From Arenibacter arenosicollis (GTDB lineage Bacteria > Bacteroidota > Bacteroidia > Flavobacteriales > Flavobacteriaceae): a stretch of DNA of 64,000 nt. Made by a program: the position numbers and the translations under genes. A model generated the notes under the pieces. That model ran no database searches and had not been told where the DNA came from. It saw only the letters and a list, made by a program, of their open reading frames with translations. Where the stretch lies: positions 62,001 through 126,000 of the forward strand of contig NZ_JACLHY010000007.1 of the NCBI RefSeq assembly GCF_014397245.1, given 5' to 3'. Shown one piece after another: positions 27,373-35,613 of the stretch (its first letter is position 1; each line of letters starts with the position of its first letter).

Positions 27373-27810
27373 TTATGTGGCCTTGGGCGGCTGGAAGATA
27401 TCGGAATTTTGTACTGGGTAATAAGACTCTTGATAAAAAAAGTTTGAAGCGGTATCTGTTACTTGTGTGGATTTAGGCACCCCAAAATCAATCGCATTCA
27501 GCACGAAGGCTGATGTAAAATGGGAACATGTTTGATGATTGAAAGGCAATTCTTCATGATCCTTGTGTTCTTCCCTGTGTTCTATATCGTGTTGCTTTTT
27601 AAGTTCCCCGTAGTGTTTGGAGATAAAAACCAGTAAATTGTCGCCGTATTTCTGCTTATGAAATTGGGCATGAGTCAAAAAATCATCCAACTGGGCAACG
27701 TCTACCATATCCAAGTTAAAACTTTGGATTAAAAGTAAAAGCGAAAGTGCTATGGAAAATAATTTGCTCATCTGTATTGTAAAGATAAAAAGAATTTTTC
27801 TTTTAATCAT
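27373..27810 (-). CDS. Small exported His-rich protein, first gene of the metal-efflux operon
   Basis: 145 residues; not recognised as a named family. A hydrophobic segment (about 14-31) looks like a signal peptide or anchor. Residues 66-97 are rich in His with one Cys (H66, H74, H78, H82, H85, H92, C95, H97), a likely metal-binding stretch, and the C-terminus ends in PPKAT. The ATG at 27810 is preceded by AAGGAGG five to six bases away, an unusually strong Shine-Dalgarno site for this phylum, and so is preferred over the ATG at codon 14. It lies 71 bases upstream of the pump gene, so it is probably a periplasmic metal sensor or chaperone; that is inference. Confidence 0.65.
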   Translation of the reverse strand: MIKRKILFIFTIQMSKLFSIALSLLLLIQSFNLDMVDVAQLDDFLTHAQFHKQKYGDNLLVFISKHYGELKKQHDIEHREEHKDHEELPFNHQTCSHFTSAFVLNAIDFGVPKSTQVTDTASNFFYQESYYPVQNSDIFQPPKAT

Positions 27811-27939
27811 ATTTTACCTCCTTGAGCTTTACCAATGGTTCGGGAAGGAAGACACCTAAAGTGGTTTCTTCATATGTGATGGCTGTTCCAGAGCATTGTA
27901 GATCAAAAAAAAGGAATTTCACCCCACAACTTTAATGTC

Positions 27940-27947
27940 CAAAAGTA
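27940..27947 (-). promoter_or_regulatory. Candidate -7 box of the metal-efflux operon
   Basis: TACTTTTG on the minus strand, matching TAnnTTTG, about 130 bases upstream of the His-rich gene start. It would give a leader of roughly 120 bases. No clear -33 element; the box lies just past the end of the LytTR gene. Confidence 0.35.
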
Positions 27948-27969
27948 TTTAGACCTTCCATGATAATTG

Positions 27970-28680
27970 TTATTCTATCACTACCAGGGCTTCAATCAAT
28001 GCCTCCTTTTTATGCCTGCTTAGAGGAATGACCTGTCCCTTTATCTCAACTGTAGAACCATTGAAATTTTCAATTTTCTCAAGATTTACGGTAAAGGATT
28101 TATGAATCCTAAGAAATTTATCCTTGGGCAACTGTTTCGCAAATGCTTTCATAGTAGAGAGAATCAACGTTTTTTTCTCATTGGTAATAATCTTCACATA
28201 ATCACCATAAGCCTCGATCCACAATATCTCATTCAAAAATAATTTGGTCTTCTTAAGATTACTATTTACATAAATATACTCCAGCTCAATCTCTTCTGCA
28301 TTTTGAAGATCAAATTTGTTGATTGCTTTTTTAATAGAAAGATCAAATCGGTTCTTATCCACAGGTTTCTGCAAATAGTCCGTTACATCGTAGTCGAATG
28401 CCTTCATGGCATAATTAGGGTTGCCGGAAATAAGTATTACCTGCGGTTTGTGCTCCAGAGATTCCAGCAAATCGAAGCCGTTAAACCCAGGCATTTCAAT
28501 ATCTAGAAAAATTAAATCTATGGTATTGCTACAAATGTCCTTTTTAGCATCCAAACCATTATCAAATTCATTTATAAGCTCAAGTTTGGAATGTTCTTTT
28601 ATAATTTTGGCAACTGCACGTCTTTGAACCGTGGAGTCATCTATTAAAATGCATTTTAACTTAGTGTTTTTCATGGTCAT
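27970..28680 (-). CDS. LytTR-family response regulator
   Basis: 236 residues. Receiver domain (about 8-125) with acidic pocket D14/D15, phospho-acceptor D60 in IFLDIEMPGFNGFDLL and K105 in YLQKPVD. A LytTR DNA-binding domain (about 138-232) follows, with ILWIEAYGDYVKIIT, KTLILSTMKAFAKQLPKDKFLRIHKSFTVNLEKIENF and IPLSRHKKEAL. Such regulators normally pair with a LytS-type kinase of the His_kinase group; none is adjacent. It lies 160 bases upstream of the metal-efflux operon on the same strand, which may be coincidence. ATG start, with a second ATG at codon 3. Confidence 0.93.
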   Translation of the reverse strand: MTMKNTKLKCILIDDSTVQRRAVAKIIKEHSKLELINEFDNGLDAKKDICSNTIDLIFLDIEMPGFNGFDLLESLEHKPQVILISGNPNYAMKAFDYDVTDYLQKPVDKNRFDLSIKKAINKFDLQNAEEIELEYIYVNSNLKKTKLFLNEILWIEAYGDYVKIITNEKKTLILSTMKAFAKQLPKDKFLRIHKSFTVNLEKIENFNGSTVEIKGQVIPLSRHKKEALIEALVVIE

Positions 28681-29143
28681 AATTTAAATAAACAACCATA
28701 TACCATTAAAGTAGACCCATGCCGAATAACAAGGATCAGTCCGTATTTTCCTGCTCCCTTTAAGTAACAAGACCAACAATAACTTTAATGCCTATGGTTA
28801 GTGTTTGGCATTTTATAAGAAACAAATATACAGCATGTTATAATAAAAATAAACCTAAATGATTATAAATTATATATACTGCAAATCTGGATTTAAAATT
28901 AATAATCCACTATCTTATTAAGTTTTTTTATTAACCTTAACGATACATTAGGATTCCAAAGGCATTAAAATTTTTCGATTATCTTTATAATGGCGCATTA
29001 TAAGTTTAAGAACATTCCCTATCATTTAATTTTTAGGAACACCACCGACACCTTATTATTAAAGTTATGAATTAAATAAAACTAACTAACTATTTGATTT
29101 TTATATAGTACGGTTTTTGAATTTTTAGAAAAAACAATACTTT
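28681..29143. promoter_or_regulatory. AT-rich divergent intergenic region with a -7 box for the LytTR gene
   Basis: 463 bases without a gene. On the minus strand TATATTTG (28823-28830) fits the Bacteroidetes -7 consensus and would give the LytTR gene a leader of about 135 bases. A short imperfect stem (AATGCC/GGCATT, around 28788-28815) is nearby. No open frame or RNA gene that I can support. Confidence 0.35.
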
Positions 29144-29524
29144 ATGACGGACGCAAAACCCAATAGCTCAACAAATGACGTAACAGCATATATTGCCCAT
29201 TTCCCACAAGGGGTTCAAGAGACTTTGGAGGAACTTAGAAGGACAATTAAAAAAGCTGCACCCCTGGCAGAAGAAATAATCAGCTATAAGATGCCCGCTT
29301 ACAAATACCATGGAATGTTAGTGTATTTCGCCGCCTATAAAAAGCATATTGGATTCTATGCCACACCTACAGGGCACAAAGAATTTGAAAAAGATTTGGC
29401 GCCGTTTAAGCAAGGAAAGGGCTCGGTTCAATTTCCATTGAACAAACCCTTACCACTGCCCTTAATTACAAAAATTGTAAAATTCAGGGTAAGGGAGAAC
29501 TTGGAAAAATCACTGAATAGCTAA
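29144..29524 (+). CDS. DUF1801 (YdhG-like) family protein
   Basis: 126 residues. Contains the DUF1801 pattern: VQETLEELRRTIKKAAPLAEEIISYKMPAYKYHGMLVYFAAYKKHIGFYATPTGHKEFEKDLAPFKQGKGSVQFPLNKPLPLPLITKIVKFR. Members are small soluble proteins related to the Bacillus frataxin-like iron chaperone YdhG/Fra, but the group is broad and its function is mostly unproven. ATG start; stands alone with long non-coding DNA upstream. Confidence 0.85.
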   Translation: MTDAKPNSSTNDVTAYIAHFPQGVQETLEELRRTIKKAAPLAEEIISYKMPAYKYHGMLVYFAAYKKHIGFYATPTGHKEFEKDLAPFKQGKGSVQFPLNKPLPLPLITKIVKFRVRENLEKSLNS

Positions 29525-29684
29525 TACATAAGAAAGCAATCAACCTAAATTTGGACTTAACTATCAAAACCTTTATCCATAAGCCCTTGTATTCACCTTT
29601 TAAATCCATTACAGGATATAAAATATCGTACCTTAGGAATAATAGAAGCTTTTTTAATCCAATTTATAATTATCAGGTTGAACC

Positions 29685-30655
29685 TTGTTCTATAAGCTAC
29701 CAATATCAATTTTACTGGCTTCCTCCATGGTTGTAGCCGCACAACCCCAGAGAGAGGAGGAACAACACTACATAATCTCAGTAGACCTTACCTACAGCTT
29801 TAAAAAGCCTAAATTTTTAGATATGATACGGTATATCCCAAAAGATATCGCCCAATTTGGTCAGTTTACCGTACAAAGGGAAAACATATTATGGACAAGT
29901 CTTGCCATCGCCTCTACCGGAGCTTTGATTCCCCTTGATCAACATATAACAGATTTCAGTATTGATTTAGGGGAGCCCACAGGCTGGAACCAAGACCATT
30001 CTTACAATAAATTATTTGGTGTATTTAGAGTTATTCCCAATGACATCAACTCAGCCGTTTATTACGTGGGCAATGGAGGAACAACACTTTTATTAAGCGG
30101 CGGTTTTTATGTGTTTGGAAAATTTTCCAATAACTACAGGGCTTTTAATACGGCAAATGAATTGGTGGAAGTGTTATTATCTGTTGGAGTGATTACCCAA
30201 ACCATAAAAAGGATAACCGGAAGACAAAGCCCCATTAGAGCAATGGAAACCGGCCACCCAGGGGGCCATTGGACCCCTTTTCCCAGTTTTAAAGCGTACC
30301 AGACCAACACCCCCAATTATGACGCCATGCCTTCCGGACATGTCGCTACCTTTATGGCAACCATAACCGTTATAGCAACCAACTATCCGGAAATAAGATG
30401 GACAAACCAGTTGGCTATTCCTTAATGGGAATTATGGCATTTGAAATGATAAGCAGTAAGATACATTGGGTATCAGATTATTCCTTGGCCATTTTAATAG
30501 GCTATGCCATTGGAAAAAATGCGGCCAAAAGACGAATCATCAAAAGAAATAAAGCTGACGCCATAGGGGAAATATACCAGTCAAACATTCAAACCGATTT
30601 CAACTTCAACATGAATTCTCAGTTTACCACAATAGGAATTACTTTTAATTTTTGA
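29685..30655 (+). pseudogene. PAP2-family phosphatase, disrupted by a frameshift
   Basis: Two frames together make one membrane-associated PAP2 (type 2 phosphatidic acid phosphatase) protein of about 320 residues. Frame one (29685-30425) starts at TTG with a signal-like N-terminus and holds the KRITGRQSPIR and PSGHVATFMA motifs; it then ends early. Frame two (30398-30655) continues with PVGYSLMGIMAFEMISSKIHWVSDYSLAILIGYAIGK, carrying the third motif with the catalytic His. One missing A in the ACAAACC run at 30402-30408 restores WTKPVGYSLMG. The weak TTG start also suggests decay. A sequencing or assembly error is the other explanation. Confidence 0.75.
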
Positions 30656-30704
30656 AAAATTATCCAAGCAACTAAGTTTTGCCATAGCAATGTTTAATTT
30701 TTCC

Positions 30705-30735
30705 TTTTGTTATGACCTTATAAAGACTAATTTTG
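30705..30735 (+). promoter_or_regulatory. Strong Bacteroidetes-type promoter of the 30740 gene
   Basis: TTTTG (30705-30709) and TAATTTTG (30728-30735) are separated by 18 bases, close to the ideal -33/-7 spacing. The start codon lies only 4 bases beyond the -7 box, so the transcript should have almost no leader. Confidence 0.6.
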
Positions 30736-30739
30736 ACAT

Positions 30740-31687
30740 ATGATAAAAAACTACCTGCCCATTATTCTTTTATGCATTTCCAATATTCTGGGACTATCCT
30801 CCCCAGCAAGTATGCTTGCCCAAGAAATAAAGGTTTTTACTGTACAGGATTTTGATTTAAACGGTCCGGTTAAATCTTGTTTGGTAGCTACCGATTACGG
30901 AAAGGAAGAGTACGACTTCAATGAAGAGGGATTCTTGACCAAAGCAGTTACCCGTTATAACGACACAGATTATGACATAACGCAGTACAAACTGAATGGA
31001 AGCCAGTTATTGGAAAAGCGGGTCGAGAATTACAGGGATGGAATTTTTGTAAAAAACACTTCAATTGCCAATTTCTATGAATTGGATACCACCGAAGGCA
31101 AAAAGATTACAGAGAAAATTATTTCATATAATAAAGAATTCCTAGATCAATATGAATACTTTTTTGGTGAGGATGGAAGAATCTCTACTATAAAACGCAT
31201 CAATGACAGTGGAATAGATGAAACTGCCATAAAATATGAAGCCTACAAAGGGGAATTTACCGAGACGTATTACTTGAACGATATTATTTTTAAATCCATA
31301 CGGACCTCAAAAGTAAAGGGGAAAGATAATGCTGTTCAAAAATTAATCCTAACCAAGGAATTTCTAGAGGGCCAACCTCAGATAGCACTGGAACAAACCT
31401 ACAATAGCAACAATAAGTTGGTGTCCGAAAAAAAGTTTACCTATAATTTGGATCAAAAAACATTTGTACCAACCGCAAGTTCCAACTACACCTACAACAA
31501 CCAAGGAATGCTAACCTCTTTAAAAAACACAAATGGTAAATCTGTAAAAGTCCAAGAGTACATTTATCAATATGATAGCCATGAATCGGGCAATTGGATC
31601 AAGCAAATTATTACCCCGGACAACACCTATAAGACCAGAAAAATTAAATACTACCAAACAGAACCTTCAAAAGAAGATAAGTCATAA
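30740..31687 (+). CDS. Secreted protein of unknown function with YD/RHS-like repeats
   Basis: 315 residues. A signal peptide is visible at the N-terminus (hydrophobic residues 5-23, cleavage probably after SMLAQ near residue 28). The rest is beta-rich, with repeated short motifs of the type YDFNEEGFLTKAVTRYN, YNSNNKLVSEKKFTYN and YTYNNQGMLTSLKN, like the loose YD/RHS-type repeats found in many periplasmic Bacteroidetes proteins. No enzyme motif seen. A well-formed promoter lies directly in front. Not assigned to a function. Confidence 0.7.
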   Translation: MIKNYLPIILLCISNILGLSSPASMLAQEIKVFTVQDFDLNGPVKSCLVATDYGKEEYDFNEEGFLTKAVTRYNDTDYDITQYKLNGSQLLEKRVENYRDGIFVKNTSIANFYELDTTEGKKITEKIISYNKEFLDQYEYFFGEDGRISTIKRINDSGIDETAIKYEAYKGEFTETYYLNDIIFKSIRTSKVKGKDNAVQKLILTKEFLEGQPQIALEQTYNSNNKLVSEKKFTYNLDQKTFVPTASSNYTYNNQGMLTSLKNTNGKSVKVQEYIYQYDSHESGNWIKQIITPDNTYKTRKIKYYQTEPSKEDKS

Positions 31688-31876
31688 TCCGTTGAACAAA
31701 AAGGCCTTTTAGCTCTTCAATCAAGACAATAACAACTCTACCTTACACTTCCTTTGTAATTAAACTATAACTTTAATTATAGCGTGCTAAAATGAAGTAT
31801 AACAAATATTTGTGTTTTAATTTCAATAATAAATATATTAAAAAGAAACCAAGCAATCCACAAATCCAGGGACTTG
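31688..31876. other. Intergenic gap between convergent genes
   Basis: 189 bases, AT-rich. Contains a 12-base palindrome AAAAGGCCTTTT (31699-31710) without loop or T-tract. No gene or clear terminator. Confidence 0.3.
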
Positions 31877-32680
31877 CTATTCCTTTGAAACAGAAGGCTT
31901 ATTCCTGTTCATCCTTATGTTCAAAAATTCCACGAATAGCGAAAACGCTATAGCAAAATAAAGATAACCTTTAGGAATAGCACCAACTTCATTGCCAAAG
32001 AATTTAGCATGACTTAAATGCGCAGCTTCCATTATAAGCATAAACCCAATAAGGATCAAAAAAGAAAGCGCCAACACCTGCATGGAAGGATGTTTGCTAA
32101 TAAACAACCGTATTGGATTGGCAAAAACCATCATAATGATGATGGAAATCACTACAGCAATAATCATAAGTAACAACGCATCTCCAGGTTTGTTCCCTAT
32201 ACCATTGGTCATACCAACCGCCGTAAGAATGGAATCTATGGAAAAGATAAAATCAATTAGAATAATCTGAACAATTGCATTAGAAAAGCTTGTAACTCCC
32301 TTGGCCTTGACCTGACTTTCATCATGGTCCGGCATTTCAATTTTTTCATGAATTTCCGAGGTACTCTTGTACAACAAAAAGAGTCCTCCAAAAAACAATA
32401 TCAAAGCTTGCCCACTTACACCCAAATAGACCCATGAAGCTTCCACATAGAAAAACGGGTTTTTAAGCCCAATTAAGAAAGAAACAGCAAATAGCAGTAT
32501 TATCCTTTGCAACATCGCTAAAAGCAGCCCTAAATTCGTTGCTTTGGCCTGCAGTTTTTTGGGCAGTTTATTGGCGATAATGGAGATGAAAATAATATTA
32601 TCTATCCCGAGGACAATCTCCAAAAAAGTTAGCGTAAGTAACGCGACCCAGGCATCCGGAGTCGATAAGATCTCAAACAT
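31877..32680 (-). CDS. TerC-family integral membrane protein
   Basis: 267 residues with about seven to eight hydrophobic helices. Begins MFEILSTPDAWVALLTLTFLEIVLGIDNIIFISIIANKLPKKLQAKA, with the conserved acidic residue pattern ExxLGIDNxxF of TerC; a second half repeats it as IVQIILIDFIFSIDSILTAVGMTNG. TerC proteins are implicated in manganese export (MntX/YceF/Alx group) and tellurite resistance, with the paired Asp residues binding the metal in the membrane. Starts 2 bases after the upstream lipoprotein gene, so they are co-transcribed. Confidence 0.93.
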   Translation of the reverse strand: MFEILSTPDAWVALLTLTFLEIVLGIDNIIFISIIANKLPKKLQAKATNLGLLLAMLQRIILLFAVSFLIGLKNPFFYVEASWVYLGVSGQALILFFGGLFLLYKSTSEIHEKIEMPDHDESQVKAKGVTSFSNAIVQIILIDFIFSIDSILTAVGMTNGIGNKPGDALLLMIIAVVISIIIMMVFANPIRLFISKHPSMQVLALSFLILIGFMLIMEAAHLSHAKFFGNEVGAIPKGYLYFAIAFSLFVEFLNIRMNRNKPSVSKE

Positions 32681-32682
32681 AG

Positions 32683-33063
32683 CTATTCAATTTTAATTGC
32701 TATTCCCCTAGATTTCTTAGTACTACCAACAACGTTATATTCAAATGTATAGGAATTATTGGTTGTGGACAAAATCTTCATGTGGATAGATTTCTCCTCA
32801 GCCATGCTCTTTGGATGGAGCTTTTTAACTATATACTCACAATCATTTATCCATCTAACCGAGGAGGTGTCAACCTTTCCCTGGAAATAATCCAATTCAA
32901 TAGTATCGTTCCTAACGAAGGTAGTGGTGAGATTTTCTCCAGAAATTTCCGCCGTAAAGGAGAATTTTCCATTTTTAAAATCGGTGCAATTTCTTTCGGG
33001 CCGATAACAGGAACACACTCCAAACAAGAGCACGGCCAAGCCGATGGTCATATTTTTAATCAT
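32683..33063 (-). CDS. Small lipoprotein of unknown function, upstream of terC-like gene
   Basis: 126 residues. N-terminal lipoprotein signal MTIGLAVLLFGVCSCYRPERNC, lipid Cys at about residue 19. The mature part is short and beta-rich (KFSFTAEISGENLTTTFVRNDTIELDYFQGKVDTSSVRWINDCEYIVKKLHP), a layout common in flavobacterial proteins paired with membrane genes, with 'ExDCEYxLxxxxP'-type motifs. Its stop is 2 bases from the TerC start, so the two probably act together. Function unknown. Confidence 0.75.
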   Translation of the reverse strand: MIKNMTIGLAVLLFGVCSCYRPERNCTDFKNGKFSFTAEISGENLTTTFVRNDTIELDYFQGKVDTSSVRWINDCEYIVKKLHPKSMAEEKSIHMKILSTTNNSYTFEYNVVGSTKKSRGIAIKIE

Positions 33064-33119
33064 ACCGCAAAATAAAGAAATTTGAAGCTGAAATCATTCA
33101 AAAAATTAATAATTCAAGC

Positions 33120-33491
33120 TCATATTTCAGAATAAGCTTTAAAGCTTCCGTCGGAATAAAATATTATAATTTTATCTATGGTTTTGGCCTGGGAGGGAGG
33201 GTCTTCCAAAACCTCACTCTTCACAACTTTAGCTATCGGAGTTTCAGCAGGAGGAGCAGTCTTAGCTTTCTTGGAAAAAACGCCTTCGCCATACAACAGC
33301 CAATACAGATCAACATCTGGAAATGCAGCAACAACCTTAAGCACGAATTCCAAACTTGGCTTATTCCTACCGGCCAAGAGATGGGATATACCGGATCGCT
33401 GAACACCAATAGTATCCGCAAAAACCGATGCGGAAATATCATGGAATCCCATAATTTGATCTAACCTCTTTATAAATTCCGAAGTGTTCAC
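33120..33491 (-). CDS. XRE-family helix-turn-helix regulator
   Basis: 123 residues, GTG start. N-terminal HTH_3 domain: FIKRLDQIMGFHDISASVFADTIGVQRSGISHLLAGRNKPSLEFVLKVVAAFPDVDLYWLLYGEG (residues 5-70). A flexible Pro/Ala linker leads to a conserved tail KTIDKIIIFYSDGSFKAY. This composite is common in flavobacteria, as I recall it, but its targets are unknown. A TACTTTTG -7 box is placed 19 bases upstream. Confidence 0.88.
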   Translation of the reverse strand: MNTSEFIKRLDQIMGFHDISASVFADTIGVQRSGISHLLAGRNKPSLEFVLKVVAAFPDVDLYWLLYGEGVFSKKAKTAPPAETPIAKVVKSEVLEDPPSQAKTIDKIIIFYSDGSFKAYSEI

Positions 33492-33794
33492 TGTTGTAAT
33501 TATTTAATAACAAAAGTAATCATTCCATATCCATATTTCTATGTCAAAATACACAAATCAATTATTAATTATTAATTTATAACTTTAATCAAGTCCTATT
33601 ATATAATTGATATATAGAATAATATTACCCTACTATAGTCGGACCAAATTTTTTATCCTTAACAACAAAATCCATTCACACAATCAAACACACTGTCCAG
33701 TAGTATTGTTTACATTTATAAACATTCTAATTTACATCTGTAAATTATTTTGAACTTACCTTTGCAAGGTTTAAACAAAACCAGGGTACTACGC
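33492..33794. promoter_or_regulatory. Divergent promoter region between XRE and M14 genes
   Basis: Minus strand: TACTTTTG at 33511-33518 gives the XRE gene a leader of about 13 bases. Plus strand: TACCTTTG at 33757-33764 with a TTTG-like element missing; it would start transcription near 33771, 24 bases before the ATG at 33795. This places the longer frame's TTG (33750) upstream of the transcription start, so it cannot be the start codon of the M14 gene if this promoter is used. The middle is very AT-rich, with no gene. Confidence 0.5.
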
Positions 33795-34895
33795 ATGCAG
33801 TTAAATTATGATGAAATAAAAGAGGGATCAGTAAAAGGAAGGTACGTTACAAATAATGACATTGATCCATTTATAAACTCAATCTCCAAATATTATAAGG
33901 TCCAAATCGAGGGTACTTCAGTAGAAGGTCGGGCCATAAAAAGCATTACAATAGGTGAAGGGGAACTTAAAATTTTGATGTGGTCCCAAATGCACGGCAA
34001 TGAATCCACCACTACCAAAGCGGTCATGGATTTAATGAACTTTCTACAGTCCAATACAAATCGGTCAAAGTCGATACTTAACAATTGTACCATTAAAATT
34101 GTCCCCATATTAAATCCGGATGGCGCCAAGGCCTATACCAGGGTCAATGCCAATGGCGTGGATTTAAATCGGGATGCCCAGGAACGGACCCAACCTGAGA
34201 GCATTGTATTAAAAAAGGTATACGAGGATTTTAAACCGGATTATTGTTTCAATTTACATGACCAACGCACTATTTTCAATGTAGGAAACACTTCCAAACC
34301 TGCTACTGTTTCTTTTTTGGCCCCAGCTCATGACCCGGAAAGAAGTATATCCAAAACCAGAGGGATCAGTATGCAGATAATTGTTGCCATGAACGAGGAA
34401 TTACAAAAGTTTATTCCTGGCCAGGTGGGAAGATACGACGATGGATTTAACAGTAATTGTGTGGGAGACACTTTTCAAATGTTGAATATTCCCACCATAT
34501 TATTCGAATCAGGTCATTTTCCCGGGGACTATGACCGTGAAAGTACAAGGAAGTATATTTTTTTCGCAATGCTTAAGGCTATCGAAATAATTTCCAACAA
34601 AACGATCCACCAATACAAATTGGACTCTTACTTTGATATTCCGGACAACAACAAATTATATTATGACATCCTGATTCAGAATGTTCAAATTCTTAATGCC
34701 GAACATAAATCAGAAAGTAGTGCTGGTATATTGTTCGTGGAAACACTGGTTGATAATCGTATTGAATTCAAGATGAAACTGGAAGAAATTGGAGATTTGG
34801 ACGGCAAGTTCGGCCATAAAACATATAATTGTCTTGATCCTAATGACTTAAATGAAATAAAAAATCAACCTGACATAGTTAATCTATTGGATTAA
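33795..34895 (+). CDS. M14-family zinc carboxypeptidase-like hydrolase
   Basis: 366 residues from ATG 33795. Zinc-site motif of M14: HGNE in LMWSQMHGNESTT (His and Glu, about residues 75-78), third zinc ligand in FNLHDQRTIF and the catalytic Glu in ILFESGHFPGDYDRE near 250. PILNPDGAKAYTRVNANGVDLNRDAQ is the substrate-binding stretch of the carboxypeptidase A/succinylglutamate desuccinylase clan. No signal peptide, so it is probably cytoplasmic and works on a peptide or amide, unlike typical secreted carboxypeptidases. The C-terminal 90 residues show no known domain. Confidence 0.85.
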   Translation: MQLNYDEIKEGSVKGRYVTNNDIDPFINSISKYYKVQIEGTSVEGRAIKSITIGEGELKILMWSQMHGNESTTTKAVMDLMNFLQSNTNRSKSILNNCTIKIVPILNPDGAKAYTRVNANGVDLNRDAQERTQPESIVLKKVYEDFKPDYCFNLHDQRTIFNVGNTSKPATVSFLAPAHDPERSISKTRGISMQIIVAMNEELQKFIPGQVGRYDDGFNSNCVGDTFQMLNIPTILFESGHFPGDYDRESTRKYIFFAMLKAIEIISNKTIHQYKLDSYFDIPDNNKLYYDILIQNVQILNAEHKSESSAGILFVETLVDNRIEFKMKLEEIGDLDGKFGHKTYNCLDPNDLNEIKNQPDIVNLLD

Positions 34896-34981
34896 ATTGG
34901 AATATTTTTTTAAAAAATCTAAAATAGTTACGGTTTTCATAAAAAAATGATAGATTCGTTACATTTAATTCGATAATTTTT

Positions 34982-34989
34982 TATTTTTG
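34982..34989 (+). promoter_or_regulatory. -7 box of the Lrp/AsnC gene
   Basis: TATTTTTG fits TAnnTTTG and lies 18 bases before the ATG. The upstream -33 element is weak. Confidence 0.45.
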
Positions 34990-35007
34990 CATTTAAATTA
35001 AACACTA

Positions 35008-35487
35008 ATGGGTAAAGTAAAATTAGACGAAATAGACCACCAAATTCTGGACATGTTAATTGACAATACCAGAACACCATTTACCGATATTGCTAAAAAG
35101 CTTTTAATTTCTGCGGGAACAGTCCATGTTCGTGTAAAGAAAATGGAAGAAGCTGGCATTATCAAGGGGTCATCACTTACATTGGACTATGTTAAACTTG
35201 GGTATGCCTTTATTGCTTACGTAGGCATATTTTTGGAAAAGACTCATCAGACCAAATTTGTATTGGAAAGATTAAATCAGATTCCTAATGTTACCGTGGC
35301 TCATATTACAACAGGGAAATTTAATATCTTCTGTAAAATTCGTGCCAGGGATACCAATCACGCCAAAAACATAATTTTTAAAATTGATGATATTGACGGA
35401 ATTGACAGGACAGAGACCATGATATCTTTGGAGGAGAGCATAAATGACAAAAAACGTCTTATGCACACTATCTTCAATGAAATGTAA
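35008..35487 (+). CDS. Lrp/AsnC-family transcriptional regulator
   Basis: 159 residues, typical length. N-terminal winged HTH (6-60; LDEIDHQILDMLIDNTRTPFTDIAKKLLISAGTVHVRVKKMEEAGIIKGSSLTLDYVKLGY) and C-terminal RAM ligand-binding domain (68-150; AYVGIFLEKTHQTKFVLERLNQIPNVTVAHITTGKFNIFCKI with GxxD-like RARDTNHAKNIIF). Lrp-type proteins respond to amino acids such as leucine, glutamine or lysine. It is a candidate regulator of the amino acid operons in this window, but no site can be tied to it from sequence alone. Confidence 0.95.
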   Translation: MGKVKLDEIDHQILDMLIDNTRTPFTDIAKKLLISAGTVHVRVKKMEEAGIIKGSSLTLDYVKLGYAFIAYVGIFLEKTHQTKFVLERLNQIPNVTVAHITTGKFNIFCKIRARDTNHAKNIIFKIDDIDGIDRTETMISLEESINDKKRLMHTIFNEM

Positions 35488-35516
35488 TTGATCCTTAAAG
35501 ACAAAAAATGTTAAAG

Positions 35517-35548
35517 ATCCCAAGCAGTTTTTGTTTGGGATTTTTTGT
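35517..35548 (+). terminator. Rho-independent terminator of the Lrp/AsnC gene
   Basis: ATCCCAA (35517-35523) pairs with TTGGGAT (35535-35541) around an 11-base T-rich loop, followed by TTTTTGTTTTTTG. Confidence 0.72.
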
Positions 35549-35613
35549 TTTTTGTGCATAAAGAATATCACTCAAGAAAGTGAGAACAGTTATGGTTCCT
35601 AAAATATATACCT

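Noticed and set aside
27811-27969. Possible riboswitch in the leader of the metal-efflux operon (GGGGTGAAATTCC and GAACCATTGGTAAAGC pieces)
   Set aside because: Fragments recall FMN or cobalamin riboswitch cores, but the conserved order and the pairing stems are not present, and the genes are not flavin or cobalamin genes.
28681-29143. Small RNA gene in the long AT-rich gap
   Set aside because: Only a short imperfect stem is visible, with no terminator and no conserved RNA motif.
31699-31710. AAAAGGCCTTTT palindrome after the YD-repeat protein gene
   Set aside because: No loop and no T-tract; a 12-base palindrome is expected by chance at this frequency.
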